Shown: positions 11,260 to 20,423, numbered from the stretch's first letter. The stretch: 64,000 nucleotides of DNA from Rhizobium sp. 2MFCol3.1 (GCF_000377565.1 NZ_KB898378.1:1-64000); one strand, 5' to 3'. Notes: generated by a model not told the origin, from the letters alone. Numbers and translations: made by a program.

Positions 11260-11997
11260 ATGTCGCCGCGGTTTTTGATTTCGCTGATTGCAGGTGTGGC
11301 TCTGGCGGGCCCTTTGCTCGCCGAGGAGGCGCCCAAAGGCGTTGTCGAACTGTTCACCTCCCAGGGTTGCGCCTCGTGCCCTCCCGCTGACGCGGCCTTT
11401 CGCAAGCTCGTTGAGCGCGGCGACGTCATCGCTCTCGCCTATCATGTCGATTACTGGAACTACATGGGCTGGGCCGATACGCTGAGCTCGAAGGAAAACA
11501 CCGAGCGCCAGTACGGCTATGCGAAGACCATGGGTCGCGCCAATGTCTACACGCCGCAAGTGGTGGTGAACGGCCGCGATCATGTCATGGGCTCGGATAT
11601 CGGCGGCATCGAGAAGAAGGTCGACGGCTTTCTGACCGGTGGCGAAGGGCTGACCGTTCCGATCAAGGCCGAGGTCAAGGGCGATCAGCTCGAGATCAAC
11701 GTCGCGCCGGGCCAGGGCAAGGCCAGTGTCGTCATGGTCTATTTCGATCGCGAAAAGACGATCGAAGTGCAAAAGGGCGAAAACAGCGGCCAGAAGATCG
11801 CCTATACGCACAGCGTCTCGGATGTCGAAACGGTTGGCATGTGGGACGGCAAGGAAACAAAACTGACGCTCCCCGCCACCGTGCTGCATAAGCCCGATCT
11901 CGAGGGATGCGCGGTGCTGCTGCAGTCGTCGACGACCGACGGAACGCCATCGGCGATCCTTGGCGCCACCGTGGTCATGGCCGGCAAGAACATCTGA
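11260..11997 (+). CDS. DUF1223 family secreted thioredoxin-like protein
   Basis: A 245-residue exported protein of unknown function. It has a short signal peptide (about residues 1-21), then VELFTSQGCASCPPADA with a CxxC pair (Cys37, Cys40) in a thioredoxin-like fold, followed by HVDYWNYMGWAD and TPQVVVNGR, all typical of DUF1223. The CxxC suggests a periplasmic thiol-redox role, which is inference. The start at 11260 lies behind a weak GAGGTG site; an upstream in-frame ATG at 11188 would bury the signal peptide. Confidence 0.85.
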   Translation: MSPRFLISLIAGVALAGPLLAEEAPKGVVELFTSQGCASCPPADAAFRKLVERGDVIALAYHVDYWNYMGWADTLSSKENTERQYGYAKTMGRANVYTPQVVVNGRDHVMGSDIGGIEKKVDGFLTGGEGLTVPIKAEVKGDQLEINVAPGQGKASVVMVYFDREKTIEVQKGENSGQKIAYTHSVSDVETVGMWDGKETKLTLPATVLHKPDLEGCAVLLQSSTTDGTPSAILGATVVMAGKNI

Positions 11998-12365
11998 GCC
12001 GCCATAGTTCTCGGATTTCATCTGTCTTTTCAGGTGGAAGCGGGGCGGCCCGACTGATCGTATTCGGGGCTGGGGTTAAGGTCGATACGGTCAGCCGGGC
12101 CCTTTGGCGCGCTGGCGCCAAACAGTCACATCTCCTCCAAAGTGCCGAAAGACGATGCGCAGAATTCAGTGTCGGCGAATCCGCTGAGGATGCGCCGGTC
12201 AAGTGCGAGCGAATTTCACTTTTAATTGAGGCGCTGTTTTGACTGAAATGCGGCACGCGGCAGATTGCACAGACTATGCTTAATGCGCGCGAGGCCGCGC
12301 TTGCAATTTGTAAAGGCTAAGGCAAACTGTCACCCGCGTGTCACGAACGGAGGCATTCGAGACTG
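11998..12365. other. Intergenic stretch with a short hairpin
   Basis: No gene is supported in these 368 bp. It contains the perfect inverted repeat TTTGGCGC-GCTG-GCGCCAAA at 12103-12122, which lacks a T-run and so is not a clear terminator. The DUF2794 gene promoter must lie toward the right end. Confidence 0.5.
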
Positions 12366-12767
12366 ATGACAGATCAGCCGGATTTGCGGCGTGGGAATAA
12401 TCGGGCCACCGACAGCGATTCCCCCGTCGTCGTGGATATCAGGGACTACAAGCAGAGCAAGGACCCGTTGCCGGTGACGTTTCACCGGCGAGAGCTGGAT
12501 GCGATCCTTTGGATCTACGGGCGCATGGTCGGCGAAGGCGAGTGGCGGGACTACGCGATCGACCACCTGAAGGACCTTGCCGTCTTCTCCGTCTTCAAGC
12601 GCTCCGGCGAAATGCCGCTCTTCCGTATTGAAAAGAATCCCAAGCTCGCCGCCAAGCAGGGCGCCTATTCCGTCGTCAACACCCACGGCCAGATCCTGAA
12701 GCGCGGCCACGACCTGCAGCAGGTGCTGAAGGTGTTCAACAAGTCGCTTAAGCTCGTCGAGAAGTAG
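12366..12767 (+). CDS. DUF2794 family protein
   Basis: A small cytosolic protein (133 aa) of a family found mainly in alphaproteobacteria; function unknown. Recognisable segments are VTFHRRELDAILWIYGRMV, WRDYAIDHLKD and the C-terminal KRGHDLQQVLKVF. There is no signal peptide or membrane segment. It converges with the GNAT gene that ends 6 bp beyond its stop. Confidence 0.8.
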   Translation: MTDQPDLRRGNNRATDSDSPVVVDIRDYKQSKDPLPVTFHRRELDAILWIYGRMVGEGEWRDYAIDHLKDLAVFSVFKRSGEMPLFRIEKNPKLAAKQGAYSVVNTHGQILKRGHDLQQVLKVFNKSLKLVEK

Positions 12768-12773
12768 ATCGCG

Positions 12774-13340
12774 TCAGCCTGCGAATAGCGTGGCCGGATG
12801 GGTGCTCGGATCAGGATCGGTCGAGGTGCCGTCGCCGAGCACCCGCTGCATCAGCATCGTGTCCAGCCAGCGCCCATGCTTGAAGCCGGAACCCTTGATG
12901 CGGCCGATTTCCTCGAAGCCATGGCTTGCATGCAGCGCGATCGAGGCCGGGTGCGCACCGCCGATCACGGCGATCACGGCGATCATCTGGCGGAAACCGA
13001 GCGCCGTCGAGCGCGCTATCAGCTCCTCCAGCAACCGCTTGCCGACACCCTTGCCGCGCGCCTCCGGCGCCAGATAGATCGAATCCTCGACCATGAAGCG
13101 AGAGGCCGGGCGCGTGCGGAAGGCCGACGCGTAGGCATAGCCGATGAGCGCGCCGGTCTCGTCCACGGCGGCGATATAGGGGTAGCCCTTGTCGACAATG
13201 ACTTGGTATCGCGCCGCCATCTCGTCGCGATCCGGTGGGGCGATCTCGTAGCTGGCAACGCCTTTCAGTACGGAGTCACGGTAGATGGCGGTGATGGCGT
13301 CGATGTCGGAAAGAGAGGCGTCGCGGATGAGAACGGGCAT
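12774..13340 (-). CDS. GNAT family N-acetyltransferase (phosphinothricin-acetyltransferase-like)
   Basis: A 188-residue acetyl-CoA-dependent N-acetyltransferase. The N-terminus IRDASLSDIDAITAIYRDSV and the acetyl-CoA-binding loop APEARGKGVGKRLLEELI place it with the Pat/YncA-like branch, whose members acetylate methionine sulfone/sulfoximine or phosphinothricin. The actual substrate is not determinable. The last ~20 residues (DGTSTDPDPSTHPAT) are a low-complexity tail beyond the fold. Confidence 0.85.
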   Translation of the reverse strand: MPVLIRDASLSDIDAITAIYRDSVLKGVASYEIAPPDRDEMAARYQVIVDKGYPYIAAVDETGALIGYAYASAFRTRPASRFMVEDSIYLAPEARGKGVGKRLLEELIARSTALGFRQMIAVIAVIGGAHPASIALHASHGFEEIGRIKGSGFKHGRWLDTMLMQRVLGDGTSTDPDPSTHPATLFAG

Positions 13341-13481
13341 GGGGCGGGCCGGTGTCTGGAGGGGTCGTGCTTGTCGGCTTCAAGAGCATTCGTGGCGGCA
13401 GTTGGCAAGGGGAAAGCGGACTAGCTGCGATGGTTGCGGGCGGGCCAGGTTGTCCATTGGCGTTGTATATGTGGAAGCGTG

Positions 13482-13520
13482 CTTAGATTCTCGGGACGAG
13501 CCCGAGAATGACGGCGGAGT
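13482..13520. repeat. Family D short palindromic repeat, single copy
   Basis: The hairpin TTCTCGGG-ACGAG-CCCGAGAA is flanked by ttaga and tgacggcgg. The same arrangement occurs twice, in opposite orientations, at 29764-29945, and the nearby ccattggcg motif is shared too. It sits in the 331-bp gap (13341-13671) that otherwise holds only the terminator below. Confidence 0.65.
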
Positions 13521-13624
13521 GGGAGGATGCCGCCCGTAACCAGTTGCAACAACAGGAATAAGATCACCGACGTCGTCTGCAGCAGCCGTCGCTTCCTCCC
13601 TCCGCGACCCCGGATCACGCAAAC

Positions 13625-13654
13625 AAAAAAAGGCGCCCCGAAGAGCGCCTTTTT
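13625..13654 (-). terminator. Rho-independent terminator, probably bidirectional
   Basis: An AGGCGC/GCGCCT stem is flanked by A-run and T-run on both sides. It lies 17 bp beyond the stop of the Bax-inhibitor-like gene on the minus strand. Confidence 0.85.
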
Positions 13655-13671
13655 CCGATTTCCGTTCCGTC

Positions 13672-14409
13672 TTACTTGCGGTTGCCCATGAACTGCAGCA
13701 GGAACATGAAGAGGTTGATGAAGTCGAGGTAGAGCGTCAGGGCGCCCATGATCGCCTTGCGGCCGGCCATGGTGGCGTCGTCGGCGGCGTAGTACATTTC
13801 CTTGATGCGCTGCGTGTCGTAGGCCGTCAGGCCCGCGAAGATCAGCACGCCGATCACCGAGATCGCGAACTGCATGGCCGAGGAGGCCAGGAAGATGTTG
13901 ACGATCGAGGCGATGATCAGGCCGAACAGACCCATCATCAGGAACGAGCCCATGGCCGACAGGTCACGACGGGTCGTGTAGCCGTAGAGCGAGAGCGCGC
14001 CGAACGAGGCGGCCGTCACGAAGAAGGTCTGCACGACGCTCTGGCCGGTGTAGATCAGGAAGATCGACGACAGCGACAGGCCCACAAGCGCTGCATAGAT
14101 CGCGAAGGTCGTCTGCGCGGCCGATACGCTCATCGAATTGATCCTGAAGCTCAGGAAGAAGACCAGCGCCAGCGGAGCGAAGATCACCACCCACTTGAGC
14201 GGGCTGGTGTAGATCGCGGCGCCGAATGCGGTCAGCTGGCCGTCGGAGACGGCGAATGTGAATGCGAAATAGGCGGCCAGGCCGGTGATCGCCAGGCCGA
14301 TAGCCATCAGGTTGTAAACCTTCAGCATATAGCTGCGAAGGCCCTGATCGATCTCGCCGGTCTGGACACCGCTCTGAACGCGGCCCTGGTAATTTCTTAG
14401 GTCAGCCAT
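13672..14409 (-). CDS. Bax inhibitor-1/YccA family membrane protein
   Basis: A 245-residue integral membrane protein with about seven hydrophobic segments. It is of the TMBIM/BI-1 family, whose bacterial members include pH-sensitive calcium-leak channels such as BsYetJ. The C-terminal part has the family's AYDTQRIKEMY segment and TLYLDFINLFMFLLQF. Its physiological role here is unknown. It is probably monocistronic, with its own terminator. Confidence 0.9.
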   Translation of the reverse strand: MADLRNYQGRVQSGVQTGEIDQGLRSYMLKVYNLMAIGLAITGLAAYFAFTFAVSDGQLTAFGAAIYTSPLKWVVIFAPLALVFFLSFRINSMSVSAAQTTFAIYAALVGLSLSSIFLIYTGQSVVQTFFVTAASFGALSLYGYTTRRDLSAMGSFLMMGLFGLIIASIVNIFLASSAMQFAISVIGVLIFAGLTAYDTQRIKEMYYAADDATMAGRKAIMGALTLYLDFINLFMFLLQFMGNRK

Positions 14410-14588
14410 GATTTCCTCTTGTCAGCTCCGAATGAACACGGTGTCGGGTTTTCTTGCCCGGGCGCCGCTGCGGAGCTTCAGCATGCCTGCGGATAATATG
14501 AGCCTTTCGCCCTTTGCAAACAAGAGCCTTGCAACCCGCGATCGGGTTAAATCGCCGTAAGGTGCCGGAATTATTTCAACCCGGCCAC

Positions 14589-17132
14589 TCAGAGCTCGCG
14601 CAAAACGGGTGCCGCCTTCTGGCCTAGAATGCGCCAAGTGCCGATCAGGCCGATGCCGACGGTCAGCACCAAGGCCGTGACGATCGTCATGCCGGCGACG
14701 TCAGGCAGGAACTGCGAGGGGATTTTCATGATGCGGGCGACGATGAACCAGGCAGCGACGCCGCCCGAAAGCAGCGCGAAGACCGCGGTCGCGAGCCCGA
14801 GGATCAGATACTCGTAGCAGAAGGCCCGCATCAGCATGCGTCTTGTGGCGCCAAGCGTCTTCAGCACCACGGCATCATGCGTGCGGGCGCGGTTGCCGGC
14901 GGCGAGCGCGCCTGCGAGCACCAGCACCGAGGCGATGAGGGCGACGGAGGCTGCGGCGCGGATCGCGGTCGCCAGCTGCGCCACCAGCGAATTGACGATG
15001 TCGATCGCATCCTTGACGCGCACGCTCGTGATCGTCGGATAGGTGTTGGTCACTGATTTCAGGATCGCGGCTTCCTGCGAGGATGTCGCCTTGGGATCGG
15101 TGAGTGTCGCCAGCCAGGCATGCGGGGCGCCCTTGAAGGTGTTGGGCGAGAAGACCATGACGAAGTTGATCGACAGGCTCTCCCACTGCACCTTGCGCAG
15201 ATTGGCGATCTTCGCCGTCATGTTGCGGCCGAGCACGTTGACGGTGACGGTATCGCCGACCTTGAGGCCGAGTTCGCCGGCCTCTTCCGCCGAAAACGAG
15301 ACCAGCGGCTCGCCGCTGTAATCCTTGTCCCACCATGTGCCTTCGGTCAGAACAGCGTTTTCGGGAAGCGTTTCGGAGTAGGTGATGCCACGGTCGCCGC
15401 GCAGCACCCATTGGCCCGATGGCGGCACCTTGCGCTTGGTCACGTCCTCGCCGTTGAAGGCAAGGATGCGGCCGCGCAGCATCGGCACCTCGACGAGCTT
15501 GCCCTCGGGTGCGTCGGTCTTCACCAGATTGCGGAAGCCGTCGAGTTCGGCGCCCTGGATATCGACGAAGAAGAAGTTGGGCGCGCCATCGGCCATGCGG
15601 CCGGTGAGCTGCTGTCTGAGATTGCCGTCGATCAGCGTCAGCGTGACGAGCAGCGCCAGGCCGAGGCCAAGCGAGAGCACGACCGAGGGGGTGAGCGCCC
15701 CGGGGCGGTGAATATTGCCGATCGCCAGCCTCAGCGCCGGCGAATTGACGCGCGGGCTGCGGCGGGCCAGCCAGGCGATGCCGGCGGCGACAAGGCGCAG
15801 GACGACGAAGGCAAAGGCGATGGCGCCGATGAAGACCACGGCGATGAAACGATCATGGGCGGTCGCCACCGCAAGGGCGGCAAGTGCCGCAAGGAAGACG
15901 GCGGCCATCAGGATATAGGGCCAGGAAGGCAGGCGGCGGGCCTCGAAGCCCTGCTCGCGAAACAGCGCCGTCGGCGGCACTTCGCGGGCATGGCCGAGCG
16001 GCATGATGGCAAAGGCGAGCGTCGTCAGCACACCGAAGAGAACGGCGAGCGACAGCGCCACCGGATAGAGCGTCGGCGCGGTCGAGACCGGCAGGAACTG
16101 CGCCAGGAACTGGGCCGCCAGAATGGGCGCGGCCGCCCCGATGACGAGGCCGATGGCGATGCCGCCAAGCGCGATCAGGCCGATCTGGAAGAGGTAGATG
16201 AGGACAACCGTCGAGGCCGGCGCGCCAAGGCACTTGAAGGTGGCGATCGTCGTGCGCTTGGCGTCGAGGAAGGCGCGCACGGCATTGGCCACGCCGACGC
16301 CGCCGACGATCAGCGCGGTCAGGCCAACCAGTGTCAGGAACTGCGAGAAACGCTCGATGTTTTCGGTAAGCGAGGGCGCGGCGCGGTCGCTTGTGCGGAT
16401 CGACCAGCCGGCCGAGGGGAAATCCTTGGTGGCGCGGTCGCGGATGCCCGCCATGTCCGATCGGTCGTTCAGCCTGACCTTGTAGCTGTGCTCGACGAGG
16501 CTGCCGGTCTGGATCAGGCCCGAGGCCTGCAGCGCCTGACGGCTCACCATCAGGCGCGGCGCGAAGCCGAAGCCTTCGGAGACCGCGTCCGGCTCGGTCT
16601 TCACCGTGCCGGTGATGTTGACGATGACGTTGCCGAGCAGCAGCTCGTCGCCGATCTTGAGGCCGAGACGTTCCAGAAGCAGCGGCGCGGCCAGCGCGCC
16701 ATAGGTGCCATCCTGATCGGCAAGAAGCGTATGCAGGGGGTAGTTGGGCTCGGCCTCGAAGCTGCCGTAGAGCGGATAGGCATCATCGACGGCCTTGACC
16801 TCGACCAGTGCCTGGTCGGATCCATCCGGCTTGCGAGCCATGGAACGCAGGCCTGTCGAGACCGAGACCTTGCCGAGCGAGCGCAGGAAATCGAGTTCGT
16901 TGGCGGCCGCCTCGCGGTTGTTGAGCTCGAAGCGCACGTCGCCGGCCAGAATCTCCTGGCCGCGCGTGGCAATCGTGTCGGTGATCGACTGCGAGACCGA
17001 GTTGACGGCGGCGATCGCCCCGGTGCCGAGCGCGATGCAGGCGAGGAAGATGTAGAAGCCTCTGAGGCCGCCGCGCAGCTCACGAAGGGCAAGACGGAAG
17101 GCGAGCGCGATACGCGGGGTGATCAGCGTCAT
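14589..17132 (-). CDS. FtsX-like ABC transporter permease (YbbP type)
   Basis: A large (847 aa) permease with a hydrophobic segment near the N-terminus (GFYIFLACIALGTGAIAAV), two FtsX-type four-helix bundles (about residues 260-400 and 715-840) and large periplasmic regions. This matches E. coli YbbP and other macrolide/lipoprotein-type exporters. Its start overlaps the end of the adjacent ATPase gene by 4 bp, so they form one transporter. The transported substrate of YbbAP-type systems is not established by sequence; extraction of lipids or hydrophobic compounds from the membrane is the likely role. Confidence 0.9.
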   Translation of the reverse strand: MTLITPRIALAFRLALRELRGGLRGFYIFLACIALGTGAIAAVNSVSQSITDTIATRGQEILAGDVRFELNNREAAANELDFLRSLGKVSVSTGLRSMARKPDGSDQALVEVKAVDDAYPLYGSFEAEPNYPLHTLLADQDGTYGALAAPLLLERLGLKIGDELLLGNVIVNITGTVKTEPDAVSEGFGFAPRLMVSRQALQASGLIQTGSLVEHSYKVRLNDRSDMAGIRDRATKDFPSAGWSIRTSDRAAPSLTENIERFSQFLTLVGLTALIVGGVGVANAVRAFLDAKRTTIATFKCLGAPASTVVLIYLFQIGLIALGGIAIGLVIGAAAPILAAQFLAQFLPVSTAPTLYPVALSLAVLFGVLTTLAFAIMPLGHAREVPPTALFREQGFEARRLPSWPYILMAAVFLAALAALAVATAHDRFIAVVFIGAIAFAFVVLRLVAAGIAWLARRSPRVNSPALRLAIGNIHRPGALTPSVVLSLGLGLALLVTLTLIDGNLRQQLTGRMADGAPNFFFVDIQGAELDGFRNLVKTDAPEGKLVEVPMLRGRILAFNGEDVTKRKVPPSGQWVLRGDRGITYSETLPENAVLTEGTWWDKDYSGEPLVSFSAEEAGELGLKVGDTVTVNVLGRNMTAKIANLRKVQWESLSINFVMVFSPNTFKGAPHAWLATLTDPKATSSQEAAILKSVTNTYPTITSVRVKDAIDIVNSLVAQLATAIRAAASVALIASVLVLAGALAAGNRARTHDAVVLKTLGATRRMLMRAFCYEYLILGLATAVFALLSGGVAAWFIVARIMKIPSQFLPDVAGMTIVTALVLTVGIGLIGTWRILGQKAAPVLREL

Positions 17133-17836
17133 GCAATGGCCACTTCGGCTTCAATCGCGGCGCTGTCGCCTTCTATCTTGCCGGAGCGGACGCGGATCTG
17201 GCGCGAGCAGCGCTTGGCGAGCGCGTTGTCGTGGGTGACGAGCACCAGCGTCATGCCGCGCTCGGCCTGCTTGGAAAACAGAAGGTCGGCGATCTGGCGG
17301 CCGGTATCGGTGTCGAGATTGCCGGTCGGTTCATCCGCGATCAGAAGTGCCGGAGAGGGCGCAAGCGCGCGGGCGATCGCCACGCGCTGCTGCTCGCCGC
17401 CGGAAAGCTGGCCGGGATAGTGGTTCAGCCGGTCGCCGAGGCCAACGGATTTCAGCTCGCGACGGGCGATCTCGAAGGGATTGGCGACATTGGCGAGCTC
17501 GAGCGGCACGGCGACGTTTTCGAGCGCCGTCATGTTGGCGATCAGGTGGAAGGACTGGAAGACGATGCCGATGTTGCGGCCACGGAAATCGGCGACCTGA
17601 TCCTCGCTCATCGTGTGCAGGGGGGCTTCGTTGATGTTGATCTCGCCGCTGTCGAGCCGCTCGAGCCCGGCCAGCACCATCAGCAACGTCGACTTGCCGG
17701 AACCGGAAGGGCCGACGATGCCGACCGATTCACCGGCGGTGATCTCAAGGTCTATGCCCTTCAGCACATGCACGGAGGCGGCGGCACTGCCGAGCGTCAG
17801 ATCGGCCCGTTTCAGATCGATGATGGTTTTTGCCAA
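17129..17836 (-). CDS. ABC transporter ATP-binding protein (YbbA/LolD type)
   Basis: ATPase (235 aa) of the MacB/LolD/YbbA subfamily. Walker A GPSGSGKST is at about residues 42-50, the signature is LSGGEQQR, Walker B is LLIADEPTGNLD, and the H-loop is LVTHD. It is co-translated with the FtsX-like permease (4-bp overlap). It is divergent, with a 56-bp gap, from the TesA-like esterase, the same arrangement as tesA/ybbA-ybbP in E. coli. Confidence 0.92.
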   Translation of the reverse strand: MAKTIIDLKRADLTLGSAAASVHVLKGIDLEITAGESVGIVGPSGSGKSTLLMVLAGLERLDSGEININEAPLHTMSEDQVADFRGRNIGIVFQSFHLIANMTALENVAVPLELANVANPFEIARRELKSVGLGDRLNHYPGQLSGGEQQRVAIARALAPSPALLIADEPTGNLDTDTGRQIADLLFSKQAERGMTLVLVTHDNALAKRCSRQIRVRSGKIEGDSAAIEAEVAIA

Positions 17837-17892
17837 CGGTAAATGCCCTACCTATATGAAAGCCCAGCTGCCGCCAATTTAGGGACAATGGA

Positions 17893-18537
17893 ATGAGATT
17901 TAAAGTTGCGGGTCTTCACATCGCTGTCATCGTCTTTTCGATGATGCTTTCGGTTTCAGCGCAGGCGCGCACGATCAATCTCGTCGGCTTCGGCGACAGC
18001 CTGATGGCGGGATACCAGTTGCCGCCCGGCGACGGCTTTCCGGAGAAACTGCAGGCGGCGCTCAAGGCCAAGGGCCTCGATGTTACGGTGGCGAACGCAG
18101 GTGTCTCCGGCGACACCACGACCGGCGGGCTTTCGCGCATCGACTGGTCGGTGCCCGATGGCACCGATGGGGTCATTCTGGAGCTCGGCGCCAACGATGC
18201 GCTCCGGGGTATCGCGCCCGAACAAAGTCAGAAGAACCTCGACCAAATGATTACCCGGCTCAAGGAACGCGGGATCGCGGTCTTTCTCGCCGGCATGATG
18301 GCGCCGCCGAACATGGGCGGCGACTACGCGGCGCGGTTCAACCCGATCTACGAGAAACTCGCTAAAAAACATGGGCTTACGCTCTATCCGTTCTTCCTCG
18401 ACGGCGTCGTTCTCGATGCGTCGCTGAAGCTGGAAGACGGCATGCACCCCAATTCCAAAGGCGTGGATACCATGGTTCAAAAGATGGAACCGGCAATCAC
18501 ACAATTCATTGGAACGTTGCCGACTGTGAAGAATTAG
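17893..18537 (+). CDS. TesA-like SGNH arylesterase/lysophospholipase
   Basis: A periplasmic GDSL/SGNH hydrolase (214 aa) with a signal peptide (cut near AQA, residue 25). The blocks are visible: GFGDSLMAGY (nucleophile Ser36), the block II glycine in NAGVSGDTT, GANDALRG (Asn101) and DGMHPN (Asp182, His185). E. coli TesA (acyl-CoA thioesterase I/protease I/lysophospholipase L1) is the closest characterised type. Divergence from the YbbA/YbbP-like pair suggests a shared role in envelope lipid handling. Confidence 0.9.
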   Translation: MRFKVAGLHIAVIVFSMMLSVSAQARTINLVGFGDSLMAGYQLPPGDGFPEKLQAALKAKGLDVTVANAGVSGDTTTGGLSRIDWSVPDGTDGVILELGANDALRGIAPEQSQKNLDQMITRLKERGIAVFLAGMMAPPNMGGDYAARFNPIYEKLAKKHGLTLYPFFLDGVVLDASLKLEDGMHPNSKGVDTMVQKMEPAITQFIGTLPTVKN

Positions 18538-18605
18538 GGACTTGCGCACGTGATCAATGCGTGATTCCGTGTGAGCACCTGCAAAAGATTCGGGGAGTGC
18601 TCGTT

Positions 18606-19199
18606 ATGCCGAGACTGTTTACCGCCCTCGAAATTCCGCGCAATGCGGCGATGAGCCTGTCATTGTTGCGCGGTGGTCTCCCTGGCGCCCGATGGATCGA
18701 TGTGGAAAATTACCACATCACCCTGCGCTTCATCGGCGATGTCGATAATCGCACGGCAGACGAGATCGTCGACCGGCTCGACCGCATCGACAGGCCGGAG
18801 TTCCAGATCAAGCTCGACGGTATCGGCGCTTTCGGTTCCAAGAAGCCGCATTCGGTTTGGGCCGGCGTGACGCAAAATCCCGAAATGTATGCGCTGCAGG
18901 CCGAAATCGAGCGGATCTGCCAGCGGATCGGCCTTTCTCCTGATCCGCGCAAGTTCACCCCGCATGTAACGCTGGCGCGGCTGAAATCCTCGCGCGTCGA
19001 CGATGTGGTGCACTATCTCGCCGGACGCGGCAATTTCCAGACCGCATCCTTCACCGTGCCGCGCTTCGTGCTTCTCTCGTCGCGCGATTCGGTGGGCGGC
19101 GGGCCCTATCTGACGGAAGAGGTGTTCCCGCTGCGCGAGGCGCTGTCGGCGCCGAGCGTCGACAACAGCTTCCTGCAGCCGGCCAAGAGCCTGGCATAA
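18606..19199 (+). CDS. thpR: RNA 2',3'-cyclic phosphodiesterase
   Basis: A 2H phosphoesterase (197 aa; formerly called 2'-5' RNA ligase). The two catalytic motifs are HITL (His37) and HVTL (His120). The start at 18606 yields MPRLFTALEIP, the normal family N-terminus; the reading frame is open to 18561. The last ~30 codons overlap the 3' end of the LMW phosphatase gene on the other strand by 94 bp. Confidence 0.9.
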   Translation: MPRLFTALEIPRNAAMSLSLLRGGLPGARWIDVENYHITLRFIGDVDNRTADEIVDRLDRIDRPEFQIKLDGIGAFGSKKPHSVWAGVTQNPEMYALQAEIERICQRIGLSPDPRKFTPHVTLARLKSSRVDDVVHYLAGRGNFQTASFTVPRFVLLSSRDSVGGGPYLTEEVFPLREALSAPSVDNSFLQPAKSLA

Positions 19200-19606
19200 A
19201 CGGCCTCGAAGCCGTCGCCGCCGCCATAATAGGGATCGGGGATATCCTCTCCGCTCCCGAGCGCTAGATCGCCGAACAGATGGATGTTCCCTGCCTCGGG
19301 ATCGAGCGCCTTCAAGGCCGCGACGTTGTTTCGGTCCATGGCGATGATCAGGTCGAAATCGGCAAAATCATGCTCGCGGATGCGCCGCGCGCGCTGAGCT
19401 GATATGTCTATGTCGTGATGGCGGGCAGTCGCGATCGACCGTCTGTCGGGCTCATCGCCCTCATGCCAGCTGCCGGTACCGGCGGAATCGACGAGAAAGC
19501 GGTCGGAGAGGCCGGCTTCGGCGACGAGGTGGCTGAAGACGCCTTCGGCCAGCGGCGAACGGCAGATATTGCCCATGCAAACAAACAGGATACTGGTGCG
19601 TTTCAT
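19106..19606 (-). CDS. Low-molecular-weight protein-tyrosine phosphatase
   Basis: A cytosolic phosphatase (166 aa). The P-loop CMGNICRSP (Cys10, Arg16) is at the N-terminus and the general acid Asp124 lies in DPYYGG. Family members dephosphorylate tyrosine on kinases of exopolysaccharide synthesis, or arginine/other phospho-ligands. The C-terminal ~15 residues (ADSASRSGNTSSVR) are an extension that falls in the antisense overlap with thpR. phhB starts 34 bp away, divergently. Confidence 0.92.
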   Translation of the reverse strand: MKRTSILFVCMGNICRSPLAEGVFSHLVAEAGLSDRFLVDSAGTGSWHEGDEPDRRSIATARHHDIDISAQRARRIREHDFADFDLIIAMDRNNVAALKALDPEAGNIHLFGDLALGSGEDIPDPYYGGGDGFEAVYARLLAGCRKLLSTLGADSASRSGNTSSVR

Positions 19607-19639
19607 AAGAGACCCATGGTGAACGCAAAGGACAATCGC

Positions 19640-19945
19640 ATGAAACGGGACAAACTGGAACGCCAGGCGATCAGCGATGAACTGGCGAAACTCGACGGCT
19701 GGTCGCTTGGCGACGGCGGCAAGTCGATCACCAAGAGCTACAAGTTCAAGAACTTCGTCGAGGCCTTCGGCTTCATGACGGAGGTAGCCCTTGCAGCCGA
19801 AAAGCTCGATCATCATCCGGAATGGTTCAACGTCTATTCCAAGGTCGATGTGACGCTGAGCACCCATTCGGCCGACGGGCTGACGGAGCTCGATTTCAAG
19901 CTGGCGGGCCTGATGGAGAAGGCGGCGGCGCGGCGGATCGATTGA
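19640..19945 (+). CDS. phhB: 4a-hydroxytetrahydrobiopterin dehydratase (pterin-4-alpha-carbinolamine dehydratase)
   Basis: A small enzyme (101 aa) that recycles the pterin cofactor after phenylalanine hydroxylation, or helps in pterin metabolism generally. The active-site signature is seen as EKLDHHPEWFNVYSKVDVTL. The ATG at 19640 has AAAGGA seven bases upstream and gives the family length; an in-frame ATG at 19616 is possible. No phenylalanine hydroxylase gene is nearby. Confidence 0.9.
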   Translation: MKRDKLERQAISDELAKLDGWSLGDGGKSITKSYKFKNFVEAFGFMTEVALAAEKLDHHPEWFNVYSKVDVTLSTHSADGLTELDFKLAGLMEKAAARRID

Positions 19946-20018
19946 ATCGCAGCCGAAGACCCCCCATATTCGGGCTGACCTGAAAGGGGCCAACTGGAGC
20001 ACAAAGGGCCAAGTGGAC

Positions 20019-20423
20019 ATGGACGACGTCAAATACGGTGAAATCCTGCTGCCGGGCGATGAAGAAACGCAGGAGCGGCGGGAGAAGAGCGTTCGGCAGA
20101 AATTCTGGCCGACCTTCCGCAAGGCGGCGCGCAAGATCCCGTTCTCGCGCGATGTCGTAGCCGCCTATTACTGCGCGCTCGACCGTGAGACGCCGCTCAA
20201 GGTGCGCGGCACGCTGCTCGCCGCACTCGCCTATTTCGTGCTCCCCGTCGACATGATCCCCGACGTGCTTGTCGGCATCGGCTTCACCGACGACATCGCC
20301 GTCCTCTCGGCCGCCTTCGCCATGGTCAACCGCCACATCCGCCCCAACCACTACGAAGCCGCCGACAAGGCGCTGCAAGACGCGCCCGATCGCGTGCGGC
20401 CCGAGGATATGAAGACGGTGTAG
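20019..20423 (+). CDS. YkvA (DUF1232) family membrane protein
   Basis: A protein of 134 residues with the DUF1232 core: LLAALAYFVLPVDMIPDVLVGIGFTDD, which includes the family's YxxxPxDxIPD signature in a hydrophobic segment. Function unknown. A GTG six bases upstream (20013) is an alternative start, since the AAAGGG site lies between usable distances for both. Confidence 0.82.
   Translation: MDDVKYGEILLPGDEETQERREKSVRQKFWPTFRKAARKIPFSRDVVAAYYCALDRETPLKVRGTLLAALAYFVLPVDMIPDVLVGIGFTDDIAVLSAAFAMVNRHIRPNHYEAADKALQDAPDRVRPEDMKTV

Noticed and set aside
15120..17420. Open reading frame of 766 codons opposite the YbbP-like permease
   Set aside because: It is antisense to a clear gene, has a composition of charged and repeated residues typical of a shadow frame in GC-rich DNA, and shows no domain.
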